Shown: positions 23,931 through 37,388 of the stretch, in pieces
How the letters are laid out: each line of letters begins with the position of its first letter
Position numbering within the stretch: the first letter of the stretch is position 1
Source: Trichopria drosophilae
Lineage: Eukaryota; Arthropoda; Insecta; Hymenoptera; Diapriidae
Assembly (NCBI GenBank): GCA_030407085.1
Contig: CM059585.1
Coordinates: 112,147,501-112,211,500, forward strand
Direction of reading: 5' to 3'
Length of the DNA: 64,000 bases
Made by a program: the position numbers and the translations under genes
The notes under the pieces: generated by a model
Databases searched by the model: none
What the model was told of the DNA's origin: nothing
Seen by the model: only the letters and a program-made list of their open reading frames with translations

Positions 23931-26900
23931 TTAAACAAACATACATGAATTATGTGACATATACGGGCCGTGCATATCCTGCGGCATGAACCTTGGTCTC
24001 ATCTGTGGTGGCATTGGACCAACTGATAATGGTAGAGCTCTGCCCATTGGTGGCATCATTCCTCTCATGGGCATCATTGGCCCTGGCATATAAGGCATTC
24101 TTGGGAATGGCTGAAATACAAACATTTTTCTTGTAAATTCATTTGTTTTTAACGCATTTTATTGTTCAAATATTAAATAACTTACCCCATAATATATTGG
24201 CATAATAGGATCCATATAAGGTCCAACTGGTAGTCTTTGATCTCTTGGCTGACCTCTGTGATCTCTACTTTCGCGAGATCTGTCTCTTGAACTGCCTCGA
24301 TAGTCTCTATTGCTTCGACTTGAATAAAACAATTCATAAAAACATTAAAAGTCATCATTTATTTAACGTTGAGGCATTTCGGGATTCTTATGAATAGAAT
24401 TTTGCCTTGGCGAGATCATTTAATCGCGTGAATAAGACAACATGGATGAAACGTTTATAAAACGTTCCGTAAAAGTTGCAGACATAAAACGTTTTAGGAA
24501 CGTTTCTGGAACGAAGGGAAGAGATAAAGCGACAGATAGTAAAATTGAATTTGGGGAAAGCAATGGCATTAATTATATACGAATACTAACCTATCCCGAG
24601 ATGATCGTCGTTTGTAATCTTCTCTGCTTCTTCTTGATGATCGGTGCCTGCGATCACCACTTTCATCTCTTCGATGACGACTATTTGCAAGACAGAAATA
24701 AATTGCTTAAGAGTAAATTCAATTATATATCAATTAATTTTATAAATTAAATTTCCTTACCTATCATATCTATCACTTCGTCGAGAAGACTCAACAGAAC
24801 GTTCGTACCTTTAAAATAGAATACTCGTTTTACTAGGTGATCTTGAGACGTGTGAATTATAGCATGCTGTATTGTGAATACCCGTTTTTTTTTTGTAATT
24901 TATATGTATAATAAATTTACTTAATACAAAAAAACTTTTGTAAAAAAAAAAATGTTTGAAACAAGTGCGAAAAAGTTTTTTCTACGAATGTCAAGGCTGC
25001 GAGCAAGGCCAAAGGCAACTGCTGCAATCACATTCGTACAAAAAATATTTTTGTACACGTTCCGGAAAATATTTTGAATTACAATTGCATGTAAAATGCA
25101 ACAGTATCAAAATATTTTATGCAATACTTAGCAGGTTTCAGTTTTATTAAAAAAAGAATTTTCCCTTAGATATTATACAATAATCCACCCTTCCCATCCC
25201 CCCTTCCCATAGTTAATTTAACATTCATTATATACTTAAAAAAAAAAAAGTACCATGAATAATCATATTTTATTATGAATTCACTATTTTCCTACAAAAA
25301 TTATCTCGTAAGTAAATAGTTAAGTCAGTCAGTAATTTAAGATGATCTAAAGTACTCTACAAATTCATTAACACGACCTAACTTTTAAACAAATTTTGTT
25401 TCTAAATTGAACTTAAAAAAACTTTGCCGAAACATTTTCTTTAACGTTATAAATGACATCGGCATTACTTTAGACCTTTCTTACATTCGTAAGTCATTGT
25501 TTCTAAACTGGAAATAATTATCATACACAAACAAGATCTTTTCCAGTACAGAATTATTGTCTGGTATCAGTCTTGTTTGTAAGTGACTAGTAAATAACGT
25601 ATGTTGACACTGTCACGTTATCAGTTCGTATAATAGTTCCTAACATATTAATTAACTATCACACGTATAAGAATGAGAAAGAAATTTGGGACAAACTTAA
25701 TTCTAACTTAAACTAAAAGAAAATCAGTGATGTACTTACAATTACTGCCGGTACGTTACCCACACTGACTTCGTACAAACATAATAATTTTATTTATTTT
25801 ATGTAAATTGAGTTTAAATGCTAATTAATAATGGTGAAAAATTTATATCATTTTTTTTTCGAAATATTACTTTGTTTTGTACGATTTCAGTGTTTTCATT
25901 TGCTGCCTGTTGACTCTGTGTACTGAAGAAAATTGCTGGAAAAAAACTTTATTAAGACAAAAAAATCTAATTCTATAATACCAATATTTTTGGTATTTAA
26001 ATTTTTCCTAATTAATTACTACATTAGCTCGTATTGAGCAGCAGTGATAATTTGATGCACAATTAAACTGTACGGTTTCTAATATTATTTGACTTATTAG
26101 AAAATAGTAAGCGCACTTGTACTTGAATATCTTTAATAATTGAATATTTTTTATATTAATATATGAGAAATACAATAATTACAAGAGATATTCAAGTACT
26201 GAGCTTTGACCAATCAGTTATTAGTCATATTACCGAGACTTTATTAAATAATAAAGTCAATAAACATATTTTTATAGACTTCTTTAAAATTAAAGAGCAT
26301 TTCTTCTTTTTCTCAGGTTTTAAAGAAGAAATTTGTAAGACACTATTGCTTACATTACTTTGCTCTGACAGCGAAGCTTTTACTTATTATTACATCATTT
26401 TTGTAAAAGATTGCTTCTGTCATATCTCAAGCGACACTACATGTATCTAATTTTCCAAAAACTAGATAATGCAGAATGTCGCTATTGAAATAAATCGCTT
26501 ACTTGGATATTTTGAGCCAATAATATGATTTACTTTCAATATTGAGCTCTACCTAATAATTGGAAGCCCTATGCACGAGAGGCTTACGTAACAGAATATA
26601 ATTGATTTCGTAATTAAAATAAGCGCAGAATCACTGTCTCGAAGCATGTTCAACCGATTGTACGATTTGTAGTTGCAGAACAATTTCTTTCACAACTATC
26701 GTCAATGGTTGCAAGATCATCAATGTATTTTGGTTGCACATTTCTGCAAATCCAAAATAACTATGATTTTTTGTTAACGCTAAATTTAGTTACTGCGTTA
26801 TTGTTTATATTATCATATTTCATTAACGAAATGAAATATGTGAAACAACTAAATTTAAACGTATACCGGAAGATTTTGGTATGTTGACCAACTTACATTA

Positions 26901-29900
26901 ATTAATTTTGTAAGGTTATAAATATTATATGTATGTATATATACTACTATTTAAATATATTTAGTTACGACATTGTTATTTTTATATATAACGCAATTAA
27001 CAGCGTAATTTATTTAGCAATTTTTTACAACACGAGTAAATAATTCTATTGCTTAATACAAATATTTCTTTTTATATTAACAGTTTCTTTTATACAGAAA
27101 CTTCACTAATTTATGTATATCTAACAATTTATTCACTTGTAACTAAACTTTTAGTTTTATGATTATAATTTGTTGTACCTAAATAAAAAATGCAAATTAT
27201 ACATAAATTGATTACATTCCTAGAAAAAAGACTTTTATTAAAATGGGAGAGAAGTAAAAAGTAGAAAACTGAAAGAGATAAACCATTTTCAAAGTTCCTT
27301 CACAACCTTCCCCAACATTCCCAAATAAACTCCAAAGATTATAATTCCCCACACATCCCCTCATTTTTATAACATAAAGAAATAATTCAAAATCTGTAAA
27401 ATATTCATAAGTTTCGACCAATTTCCTAAAGGATTAAAGTTTCATTGCCTTTATCAAATAAGAAATAAAGCGACGCAAAAGCCTATCTAATATTCTTCCT
27501 AATCTGTTTTCTCTTATTAACTAATTGCATGCAATATACTTTACATAAATATCTTTCGTACGAGAAACAGTATCATTTTTCTAACACAGAGTATCTTGAA
27601 ATCAAAAAAAACATTACTGTTCTCATCCTCAAGAACATTTATGCTACTCTAAATTTGTACTTTTCTCAACATCAATTGCAACATCAATTCTTATCAGTCT
27701 TGTGAATATCTCGAAGATCATTTCTCATTAGTGTAGCGATTCCTCGTGATCAAAATGCTGGAGTGTTCTCAACAGCATCGTTCATTCGGAATTTTCAGTT
27801 CTCAAAGTGCAGTATCGTTTTACACATCTCGAAATCATAGTGTAATATCAGTTCTTAACTTTTTCAACCTTGGCGATCGAAAGGTAGCTTCGTTCTTATC
27901 AGTGACATTCAAGAATATCGCTTTAATATTTTCGTATCGATACCACATAACTTATTCTAAATCTTAACTAATAGCAACATTGTAAACAGGTGTTTTATGC
28001 AATTCTGTAAACACGATTATCCTATGCTAAGAATGGAAGATTCATCTACCCATCTTTTTGTCTCGATACCAAAGACAAACCTAACGCCCTAAATCTGTGC
28101 CAGCCTTTTCAGTTTAAAGGACTTTTTAACATTAAATTTCAGAAAACTATTCAAAATCATCATTTTATTAATAAAGTTATATTTCCAGTTGTCCTTTAAA
28201 ATGAAAATGTCTAACCTAACATAAACTTAATTGAATGGTTCCTTAGTTAATTACCATAAATTTTCAATATTCAATTTATAATTAAATTCAATCGTTAACT
28301 TCAGTGTCCATTCGTCTAAGGAAAGAAGATTTGCACATGCAAGATACTATTTCTCATCTAATAAAGTCCATGAATCTACAATTGTCCGAAACAAATGAAT
28401 TTTACAAATTTGTTCCATTAATTAAACATTACGCCATCGATACTCAGTAAATGTTCGACAGTCCATGTTAAAGTCATGTATCAAACTAGTTTTAACACAA
28501 TTTTATTACAACTTTTGCTATTTTTAAAATCTCTATTTTAAATATAGGAAACTCTAAATAAAACTGGATTAAAAAAGTTCGATAAATCACTGTAAACAGC
28601 GAAAGGTTGAGTCCCTTTTATTATTCGTAATAACTCGTAGTGTTTTGAACTTTTTCTGCAACTTTGAATAATCTTCAAGATTTCGTACGGTTTGAGGCAG
28701 TGTTAACAGACATAAAAGCATCGGAACATCAATGTGCGATAACGAGAATTTTCATCAGTTTTTTCATCATTTAAATAATATGTTCGGTTACATTCATCAT
28801 GGGCAATACTGTAATCTCAAGCCTCAGGTTCAAACTGACAATTGAATCTCCTCAATTATGAAAACAATTAAAGTTTGATCACTCAATGCTGTTAACACTT
28901 CGGCATTCCATTGTCGCTTGTAATTTCCAAAAGAGGAATTCCCGTATGGTCTACAAGTGTATCGTAGCTCTAAATATTCCTCGTTTTGAAAAATGCAAAC
29001 TTCTCGGAAGTACAAAGATCAGATTGATTAAGCTCAATTTCTACTACTAAAAGTGTAAAATATACCAAAGATTTAACACTACTTCCCGAAAGACTTTTGA
29101 ACACTATTGAGTTATTTTGCAGATTTTGAAAAAAAAGACTCAATTGTTTCTGTCCAAATTGTCGTCGGTCAGTGTCAGAATTAACTTCCACAGTATAGAT
29201 ATATACTGACGCTAGCAATACTTGATAAGCGTGAGTCATATTCGCAAAGTTTTCCTATTATTATCTCAAAACTTTTACAAAAGATCTAAATTATTCTGGA
29301 TAACAGTACTTTATGTAAAAGGTGTAAATAATAATAGGAAATTGCTTTACCTATAGCGGCTTTACCAATATCATAACCAATTATATTAATAACGAACCTG
29401 GACCGGCTATTGCACGGACTGACGCTGCGATGCCTGCGAGAGCTTCGAGACGAACTGCGCTTTCTTCTTGAATCGTCGTAATCACAGTCGACGGATTTAA
29501 CAATCCTACGTTCTTCAACGTCGCTTTGGCAACTCGACTTGGAGTTTAACTCTTCACGATCGAATATAGGTTTAGAACCTTCACCTGTTCGAAACAAAAC
29601 ATTGATTTCTTACAATTTCTCTCTTCGTTCGCTGAATTATGCTACGATAAAATTTGATAGATTTTATAAGTCATAAATATTACCAAAGAATTACATAACT
29701 TTTCCATTGATTTCTTTGTAAAATCGTCTATTTTCTTAGAAAAGTTGTTTTGAATTGCAATTGAAATTTAATTCATTTTTACACGAGTTTATTGCTATAA
29801 TGTTGGAACCAAAATTTGGACAAAATCTTCTGTGCTGTATTCATAATTCTATATTAAAATGAACTTTTGTGCAAATTTTGTATCAAATTCTTTTTCAATT

Positions 29901-31825
29901 ATATATTCAGAATTAGAGAAATTAAACAACCTTCAGAAAAAATAAAATAAAGTCAATACGAATATTTAGTATTTTAAGCAAAACAATTCTTGTTTTAGTT
30001 ACATTTACAATCAACCAACTTAACCCGTTTCATCCTGAAATGCCGTAAATTTTGACTTCTTTTCATCAGGTGCTTTCTTAGAGAAAAAAAATCACTCAGC
30101 CGTTTTGATATAATATACCGTATTGTATTTTTTCTCAAACTTTCTAAAACCCGTTTCAGATTGACCATATCTGCCGCCATTTTTTTACTATGGCGGTTTA
30201 AACATAAAAAAATCGTGAATTTTGAAAAAATTTGTTCAAATAATCGTATTTTTTAACAGGAAACCGTCTTCGAATCAAGCTGAATCTCTGTATCTGGCGG
30301 AGTAAATAGTTATACTAAAAGATTGGATGGTTATTAATTCACCATTCAAAATGGCGGCTTCAAAATGGCGGTTCTCAGTGAAAATTTTGTTGAAAAATTT
30401 CTGGACGCTCTAACTGAACAATTATGAGCTTGTTTTAAAAAAATGCTAAGAATAAAAAATTCTTGGAATTCGCCGAGAAATATTCGTTAAATGTATCTTC
30501 CAATGCAGGTAAATCTTCCAGATGATTCTGTTTTAAAATTGTACATCATGCAAGGACAATAAATACTTTTATGCAGGGAATTTGAGCTTGTGTATTCGTG
30601 AATGAAGTGCAACAAAGCTTTCTAAAGATTTTATTGCAGACAATGTGATTAAATTAAGAGGAAGAATCTCGTTTAAATAAGCAAAGCATAGAAACTAAAC
30701 ACCAATGTATAAGTTGGGCTTACAATGTATGGGATGCAAACCGAAAGTTCCATTCGCCATTGATTGTATAATTGATGCCAACTTCCTGAGTTGTTATTAC
30801 AATTGTTAATATTTCACCTCCTTTGCAGTTTGTTCAGCATACTTGCGCTCTTCAGTGATGAAAAATTACTTTCCGTTCGTTTAGAAGCAATAAATAAAGA
30901 AATATCAACAAAAAACTTACTTAAAATTCAGTAAGATTCAAAAGTTATAATTTTCAAGATTTTCAAATCAATATAAAATGAAAGAAAATGCCTTGATTTT
31001 AAACAATATAAAACCATCCTTTATAAAGTGTAAACAAACATTTAGTTAAAAACATTACTTTTTCAAGATCTTCAGTGTTGATTATTATAACAAATATTAT
31101 CAAGAACTCTTCGATGTAATTAGAAAATATTCTTCCTGAATTCGAAAAAAATAAAATGAAACAAAACAACATGTTACCGTCTCGTCTTTTCAGATGCAAA
31201 TCCTCAGGATCAATAATATCACGGTGGAGTTCACCGGAACTTGGAGTAACATTTCCAGGTATTTTTCTAATAATATCCACTTTAATTCGGCAAAGATCTA
31301 CTTTGTTTATTCTTGAAATCTTGTCGGATCCTTTAAAAAGGCCGCTGCTTCCGCTGGAGAATTCCTCCCTAAGAAAATAATTATTCCAAATCAATTTCAG
31401 AAGAAAAATATGTAGTCTGTTCATATCTGTCCTCGCAAATTATCGATGTAGCGTTACTTGAGTGATATTCTATAAACGGAGACGTACTTGTCTGATAAGC
31501 GTGTGCTTTTAGAAGAACTTCCTTGCTGAGTAACGGTCCTATATAGCGGTTCTCGTGACCGACTACGACTTTTACTTCGATTGGAAGATTTTCCCTTGGA
31601 GATCTTGGCCCGTTCTCTTTCTTCTTGCTCTTTCTTGAGTTGCTCTTGACGTTTTCGTTCGTACTCTGCAATCTTTTTCTGTTTAAGTTTCTCGTGCGCT
31701 TCTTCCTTTCTTTGTTGAATCATCCATTCCCTGCGTCTTCTTTCTTTTTCACGTGCTTCCATACTCAAAATATCTTCCCTGTAGTGATTACTTACTCTTT
31801 TTGTACCAGAAGGACTTCGCCTCAT
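23931..31825 (-). CDS. SR-type (Arg/Ser-rich) nuclear protein, seven coding exons
   Basis: Exons, 5' to 3' on minus: 31825-31488 (exon begins 31827), 31368-31178, 29584-29398, 24808-24761, 24680-24591, 24318-24186, 24110-23931. All GT-AG junctions keep phase and give 388 residues. The N-terminal 20-85 is a long charged helix rich in Glu/Arg/Lys (REKERRRREWMIQQRKEE), probably coiled coil. RSKSRSRSRE starts the first RS patch. Residues 113-190 form a compact block with VDLCRIKVDIIRKIPGN and GSKPIFDREEL. A second RS domain spans about 205-300. The tail is Pro/Met/Gly-rich (MPYMPGPMMPMRG). Composition points to a splicing or mRNA-processing factor, but there is no RRM and the orthologue was not identified. 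ATG at 31825 is chosen because the upstream exon lacks any ATG. Confidence 0.82.
26120..26199. repeat. Intronic hairpin
   Basis: GTACTTGAATATCTTTAATAAT pairs with ATTACAAGAGATATTCAAGTAC across a loop of about 35 bases. Arms are imperfect (20 of 22). It may be a small MITE or an intronic RNA structure. No flanking duplication was identified. Confidence 0.5.
28305..28450 (+). CDS. Candidate plus-strand exon inside the SR gene intron
   Basis: An AACTTCAG acceptor is followed by 48 open codons to a TAA at 28448-28450. A GTAAAT at 28447 could instead be a donor. The peptide (KEDLHMQDTISHLIKSMN ... YKFVPLIKHYAIDTQ) has a balanced composition unusual for this AT-rich intron. No family was recognised and no partner exons were found. 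It could be a gene fragment or chance. Confidence 0.25.
30020..30490. mobile_element. Truncated foldback-family fragment in an intron
   Basis: Begins TTAACCCGTTTCATCCTGAA, resembling the ends at 20068 and 46549. It ends in text matching the left arm of the foldback palindrome (gtgaaaattttgttgaaaaatttctgg ... aaaatgctaagaat), flanked by CAAAATGGCGG motifs. The second arm is missing. Confidence 0.5.
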
Positions 31826-31919
31826 ATCTGAAAAAAACAAAACAATTCCATGCCATAGTTGTTACACCAATATTTGATTTTTGTATTATTATTACAAGTA
31901 GTGTAATTTATGAAACTAA

Positions 31920-33232
31920 CAAGACTCCCAGTGCCCTTAAAAAAAGGAAAAAAGGGAATTTGAACTTAAAAAAAAAAGGAACTAAAAATGGACTTAAAAT
32001 AGTTTTGATTTCAACTTTTTAATTGTAAGCCTGATACAATTATTACATTACAATTTATAATAAAATTGTTTTCGTTTGTTATCAGAAGGGGAGAGTCCGG
32101 GCGCAAAATCAGCTATATCAAACAAACTTTCATTAGTGATTTTTGAGGAGGAATTCAATTGTAATAAAATGAAAATCAGAAACAAATTTTTTTACCAAAA
32201 AAGAAAAATTGTTTTTTTCGAATAAAATGGAATTTTTTCAAATTCATACTTATTTATTTAGAAAATATGTTTTTCTGTTTTCCAATTGTTTTTTTTTTAA
32301 TTTTTAAAATAGATTAACAAATTTAAATAGCCTTTATTCGGAAAAAAAACAAATTTTTTCACGCTAAAACGTTTAATTTTGCTATTGTTGGACATCACCC
32401 TTTCAGATTTGGCTGCAAATTTTGTATACGGGTTCTCTACCCAAAAAATTGAACTCTCAATTTTTTTTTAATTTTTCCACCTGTTTTTTTTTTTAATTTT
32501 TTCGTCATTTTTAATTTAAACATTCAAAGCAAATTTGGTGAATAAAAAAACATATTTTCTAACTAATTATGGATGAATTTTAACAAATTTTATTTTTTCG
32601 AAGAAAAAAAAATCTTTTTTATCAAACATTTTTATAAAATTGTTATTATATTGCCATTAAATTCATTGTAAAAAAAAAACATTTTTTTCGAAAGATTGTT
32701 ATAGTTCCTTAAAGTTTCAATAACTTAGTTTTTCCATTTCCCTAAGATGCTTTGCAACTTTTTCATAATACAAGGAACCTGTATTTATAAAATCATAAAT
32801 ATGGAAAATTGTTTTGTCTATTTATAATTTTGTATTATTACATAATAAAAGTAATCGCTTCTAAAAACATTTTGACAAAGTTTTTAAATTAAATAGAGAA
32901 AACAAATAATCGTATAATTTTTGTTGCATACTACATACTGTATATGTATATTATAAAATAATTTATAGATGAAAAACAATATGGATATAATTTTGAATGG
33001 CTTCATACTATTTTTTAGTTTTTCCGAAGTTAAAACTTAAGTAATATTGTCATATTTCTTCGGATTTGAAAAATGAATTACTTTTCTTAATCAAACGCAG
33101 AAAACAAGACATAAAAAGCCGCAGAAGGACAATTTAAATTTGAAAGGGACTTTTGACGAAAAAAGGAAATAAAAGGGACTAAAGTCGAAATAAGAGACTA
33201 ATTTCCTAAAAAGAGACTGACTGGGAGCCCTG
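31920..33232. mobile_element. hAT-like non-autonomous element in intron 1
   Basis: The right end complemented reads CAGGGCTCCCAGTCAGTCTC and the left end CAAGACTCCCAGTGCCCTT, a CAGGG-type terminal repeat as in hAT elements. AACTAA occurs at both flanks, which could be a partly eroded 8-bp target duplication. The interior is A/T homopolymer-rich and non-coding. Confidence 0.5.
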
Positions 33233-33563
33233 AACTAATCAATTAAACTCAGAAAAAAATACTGAATGCCAGCAGATATTGTAAAATAGTCTATAGAATG
33301 TCTAACACTCAGAATTTTTTGTGCACTTTATAAATATAATTTTATCGATCAAAAAGTCCAAATTGTTTATAATCCTACTAATATTAATATTAGTGGCGTA
33401 AAACCGTTTAAGGATAAATTAGGCAATTTACATAAAAAATCAATGCAATCCATCCATTCGTAATTTAAACAAAAGCAAATGACATAAATAATATGATTAA
33501 ATATAAAAGCTTTGTATTGATATCAGAATATCTAAAACACGAATGCTGTGTACTTATTCCAGT

Positions 33564-33835
33564 CGAAACTGATTGAATATTTGAAAATACATTGTGCAGC
33601 ATCTCAATATAAAAATAAATATCATTCCATAAATTTAGCTCATCATTATATAGATTTCAAAATAGCTAAGTGGCATTTTTTGGCAACTTTGCATGATAAA
33701 AGCACATGCGACAGTGTTGGTGGTACTGTAAAAAGATTAGCAAGACGCACAAGTTTGCAGAAAGTGAACAATGGGATACATCTGGGCAACACAGCACATA
33801 AAAAGTATACAATTTCAGTATTGCGTTCATATTGA
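33564..33835 (+). pseudogene. Fragment of a repeat-associated invertebrate protein (KSxCD/GGTVKR motif)
   Basis: The open frame contains HFLATLHDKSTCDSVGGTVK followed by RLARRTSLQ. From memory this matches a motif (GKSxCDGxGGTxKR) seen in many uncharacterised proteins encoded in invertebrate repeats. Upstream text (SKLIEYLKIHCAASQY) fits the same protein, but no start, splice site or downstream continuation was found. It lies antisense in intron 1 of the SR-type gene. Best read as a relic of a mobile-element gene. Confidence 0.5.
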
Positions 33836-35297
33836 ACACAAAAAACTGAAAGAAGATTTAAAAAAACAGATTTTGAATAGCTAAACAGATTGAGGAAACC
33901 AAAAGTTCTCATTCATTTATACCCGTAAATGGTATCAATCCTCCAAACGATATTTGTGTAAAATTATTTTTGAATTCGACTAATTATGAAATTAGAAAGA
34001 TAATGTAAATGATTGTCACATTGAAATAAGTTAAATGTAAGTTTTAATTTAAAAAATCACAATGAAGAAATTGAGTTACAACAAAATAATCTTGAAAATT
34101 TGTTATAAACAATAATACTTTTTTTATATCATTTTCACCAGTGAAAAATTTAGGCATTTCTCCACATTTTCGAATTACACTTTTTTTTTCTCTGAATGAT
34201 AGTTTTCGAGATATCGTCATTTAAAAAATGGTAAATTTCATTTTTGTCGTTTACACTTTTATCAATAACTTTTGAACAAATTAATATTTTGAGCTGAAAT
34301 TTACAGGATCGGCTTATCTTTACGTATTCTAAATGTAGTTCAACTTTGAATAAGTTCTGAAACTTGACTCCGAAATGGTGATTTCACATGGAATGTACCA
34401 TACATAATATCAGAGAAGAAAGAGAGGAAAACTTTTTCATTGGATTTCACTTTATAAATTACTTGGAAAAATATAATACATCATGTAAAACTGCTCCAGA
34501 AGCACTTTGTTTAAGTACTTGAAATTATTTGGAGATAAATATTTAAGCTTCAGAAACGTAATACCAATAGTTTTGGATAGCGTTTCTCGATTGGGAAGAG
34601 AAAATCGATATTGATGTGGTAGTGTGTTAAAAATAGCAAAAATCGACTTTTTTAAAAGTTTAGTAGTTTTTATCTCGAAAAGTTACCTTCCAACGTGAAA
34701 GTTATTCAGGACCTTTTTGATTCAAAATTACCCAAAAAGCATGGAAAAATGTTTTTCGTAACAAGAAGAACAAAATTATTCAATTGTTTTAACCACTTTT
34801 GAGTACTCCACTCAAAAAACTCATGTTCAGCGGCTAACAATACAAAAAAAAACATAAAAGTTAAAAGTAAACTTAATTAAGTTAAGTTAAAAGTTAACGA
34901 TCTAAACATTTTGAATTTTAAACAGACATTTTGAATTTTAAAAAACTGAGTAACAAGTTTCAAACGAATCCGACCAATTTGAAAAAATGAGTCCGCCATA
35001 TTGGATCCGCCATTTTGAATTTTGAAAAGCTGATATCAGATTCGATAAAGGGTTAAAATAAGTGATGACGCATTCAGTTTATAAACATTTCTATATATTT
35101 TATGCGATAAACAATTACTGTGATGTCTATTTTGTTTTATAATTTAATAAATTAAATGCATTTCTCGAGAAATCATTTATTTTTGTATCCTGAAGCCCTT
35201 TGAAAGTAACAGAAAGATAAATATGTGATACCATTAAAAACACTATAAAATATTGGGGAAGGTGGGGCGAAGCGGCGAGGATTTTTTCCGTGTATTA
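33836..35297. other. Intron DNA with repeat debris
   Basis: No gene is seen. At 34985-35050 there is GTCCGCCATATTGGATCCGC and CATTTTGAATTTTGAAAAG text from the piggyBac-type module found at 46 and 54 kb. A 20-base 'cattttgaattttaaa' unit is tandemly doubled at about 34908-34942. Confidence 0.4.
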
Positions 35298-35544
35298 CAG
35301 TAAAACCCCTCTTACTTGAACAGGGTCGAGCCAGCATTTCCCCTCCGACCCCGTTTATTTGAACGCTTACAGTTGTCCCCACTCCTCGCACAATATACCC
35401 GTCCGTCGTGAGTAGCGCACGCCCATTGGAATTTGTATCCGCGTAAGAGCGAGTAGTGGGGGTAAGGGGAAGTAGAAATCGTTCAAATAAACGAGGTTAT
35501 TTTGTTCAAATAGACGGGGTGTTCAAGAAAGAGGGGTTTTACTG
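35298..35544. mobile_element. MITE with CAGTAAAACCCCTC ends (pogo/Tc1-like)
   Basis: 247 bp, with ends CAGTAAAACCCCTCTTACTT and ...AAGAAAGAGGGGTTTTACTG each next to TA. A second inner inverted pair involves cgtttatttgaacg and cgttcaaataaacg. It is non-coding. End sequence and TA sites fit pogo/Tigger-like elements. Confidence 0.8.
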
Positions 35545-36104
35545 TAAATAGTGATTATTAAACTGCCAAAATGAAAATATTGACCAATCTGAGAACAAAG
35601 TACAGGAAAAATGTTGTTTAAAAATTACATTTCTCGCTCCCAAAGGTAGGTAAGAGAAAAAAAAATGAAATATGCCTCAAAATGTGAAAAATGGTGTAAA
35701 CAAAGAAACCACATATGATATTTTACAATCAGTATGATCATAATGGAAATATTTTACAATTCGTCACTTCCCCCCGTTCGCCTAGTCTTCCTCTATTTAT
35801 AAACTTTATAGACTACTTAACCTTCAAATGCAAGAACAAAATCCTAATGTAATTTTACATCAGAAATGGCAAATATACTGTGATAATTGTAGTTTTAATC
35901 TAATTTTTGTAATTTTACTGCACCGATTGTAAATGTTAACCTTCCCTACGAAATCTTCTGAAAATTACATAGCCTTCGAGTACATTTACACTTTCAGTGA
36001 ACTATATACAACTGCCTACTAACTTTTTTACTCTGAGAGTAGGTAATACTGATTACGCTTAAATTTTTTACACTGCAGGCGTATACTATATAATCGTAGA
36101 CCTA

Positions 36105-36315
36105 CAGTAGGACCTCTCTTATTCTAATTGTCCAGCCTCTCTTATTCTAATCCCACAAGTCTTTTCCCACTATCACACGAAAAGTCAACGAATAATATTG
36201 TCCACGAATCACAAGCTCGCAAGCAAAGTAAGTGGGGGTAAGGGGAAAATTAGAATAAGAGAGGTCGGCGCCACCTTGAAAAACTTTACTAATTAGAATA
36301 AGAGAAGTCCTACTG
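36105..36315. mobile_element. MITE with CAGTAGGACCTCTC ends
   Basis: 211 bp, with ends CAGTAGGACCTCTCTTATTC and its complement, TA at both outer edges. It has the same architecture as 35298-35544 (an inner 'gtgggggtaaggggaa' stretch occurs in both), so the two are sister subfamilies 560 bp apart. Confidence 0.8.
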
Positions 36316-36424
36316 TATAAGCTATAATGTGCTTGACAGTTCAGCCATCATGTTATGTTTTTTGAAAAGGTCTTAGATTCATAAATAAATAATATAAATA
36401 ACACAAATATTGTTTTTGTAATTG

Positions 36425-36680
36425 CGGGCGTAAAGTTCGTGCGTAAAGTACCTTTGATGCCTATCTTTCGCGCCTAAAGTAAACTTTTATGCACTCCCGA
36501 CGACGAAATTCGTAAAATGACCGGTCGTGCGTAAAGATATACTTTACGCACTCAAACAGGCATCAAAACTTTACGCACTCACTTTATGCGCGCAAATACC
36601 AAAAATAGGGGGTTGGAAACTTTACACATCACTCGGCGCCTTCGGCACTTCGTATGTATGGTTCCCGTCCCGTGCGTAAA
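36425..36680. repeat. GCGTAAAG inverted-repeat cluster
   Basis: Many copies of GCGTAAAG, GTGCGTAAAG and CTTTACGCAC in both orientations, with an inverted pair around gtacctttgatgcc and ggcatcaaaactttac. Probably a compact MITE. Exact ends could not be set. Confidence 0.45.
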
Positions 36681-37388
36681 AGTATACATTACACCCTTGT
36701 TAGGTAATGTACTATTAATCTATATTATCTAATGCATTATTTTAATAATGTTGGTATAATGCATATAGATTGTTTCCTTTATCATTTTGGATTATTAAAT
36801 AGTACTTTTATCAAAACTAAATGATTTTTAATGATGTAAGTTTATGTATTAGTGAATCATACAAATGAGTCAACCTGTAAAATAGCTCATTATCTTGCCC
36901 TTTGTATAATGATATTTCATGCAGTAATTACTTAATTATTACTACAGTTATATTTTTGTAATAAAATAAAAAAAGTTTGTAATAAGGTTGAAATTTACTA
37001 CTGAAATGTAAGTCTATTACAACATACATTTATACAGAAAAATTTTATGCCACATATTATTATCATATCTCGTATACTTTTCTGTTAAAATATGAGAAAT
37101 CCAGAAAATTTTTAATTAATATAAAACGCATCATGATTACATGGTACAATTAAAGGTAAATAAAGAAAAACATGACGTAAATACCTAAAAAAAATAACTA
37201 CAAAATAAGATAATGTAGAAAATCGTGAGAAAAACAGAATTTCAATAAAAATCTGTATTTATTTTATATTTGTATACTATTTCTTATATTTCCTATATTT
37301 CGTTAATTTTTTACCACTTAAAATAGAGGTTATGAAGAACGTCCGGTTCGTAAATTTTTGCGTAGACTTTAGAAAACTGCATGCTTAC

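Larger units (their letters stand above)
24809..29397. other. Large intron of the SR-type gene
   Basis: 4.6 kb of AT-rich DNA between phase-matched exons. It holds a hairpin (26120-26199) and one plus-strand candidate exon (28305-28450). Other open frames are short and noise-like. Confidence 0.5.
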
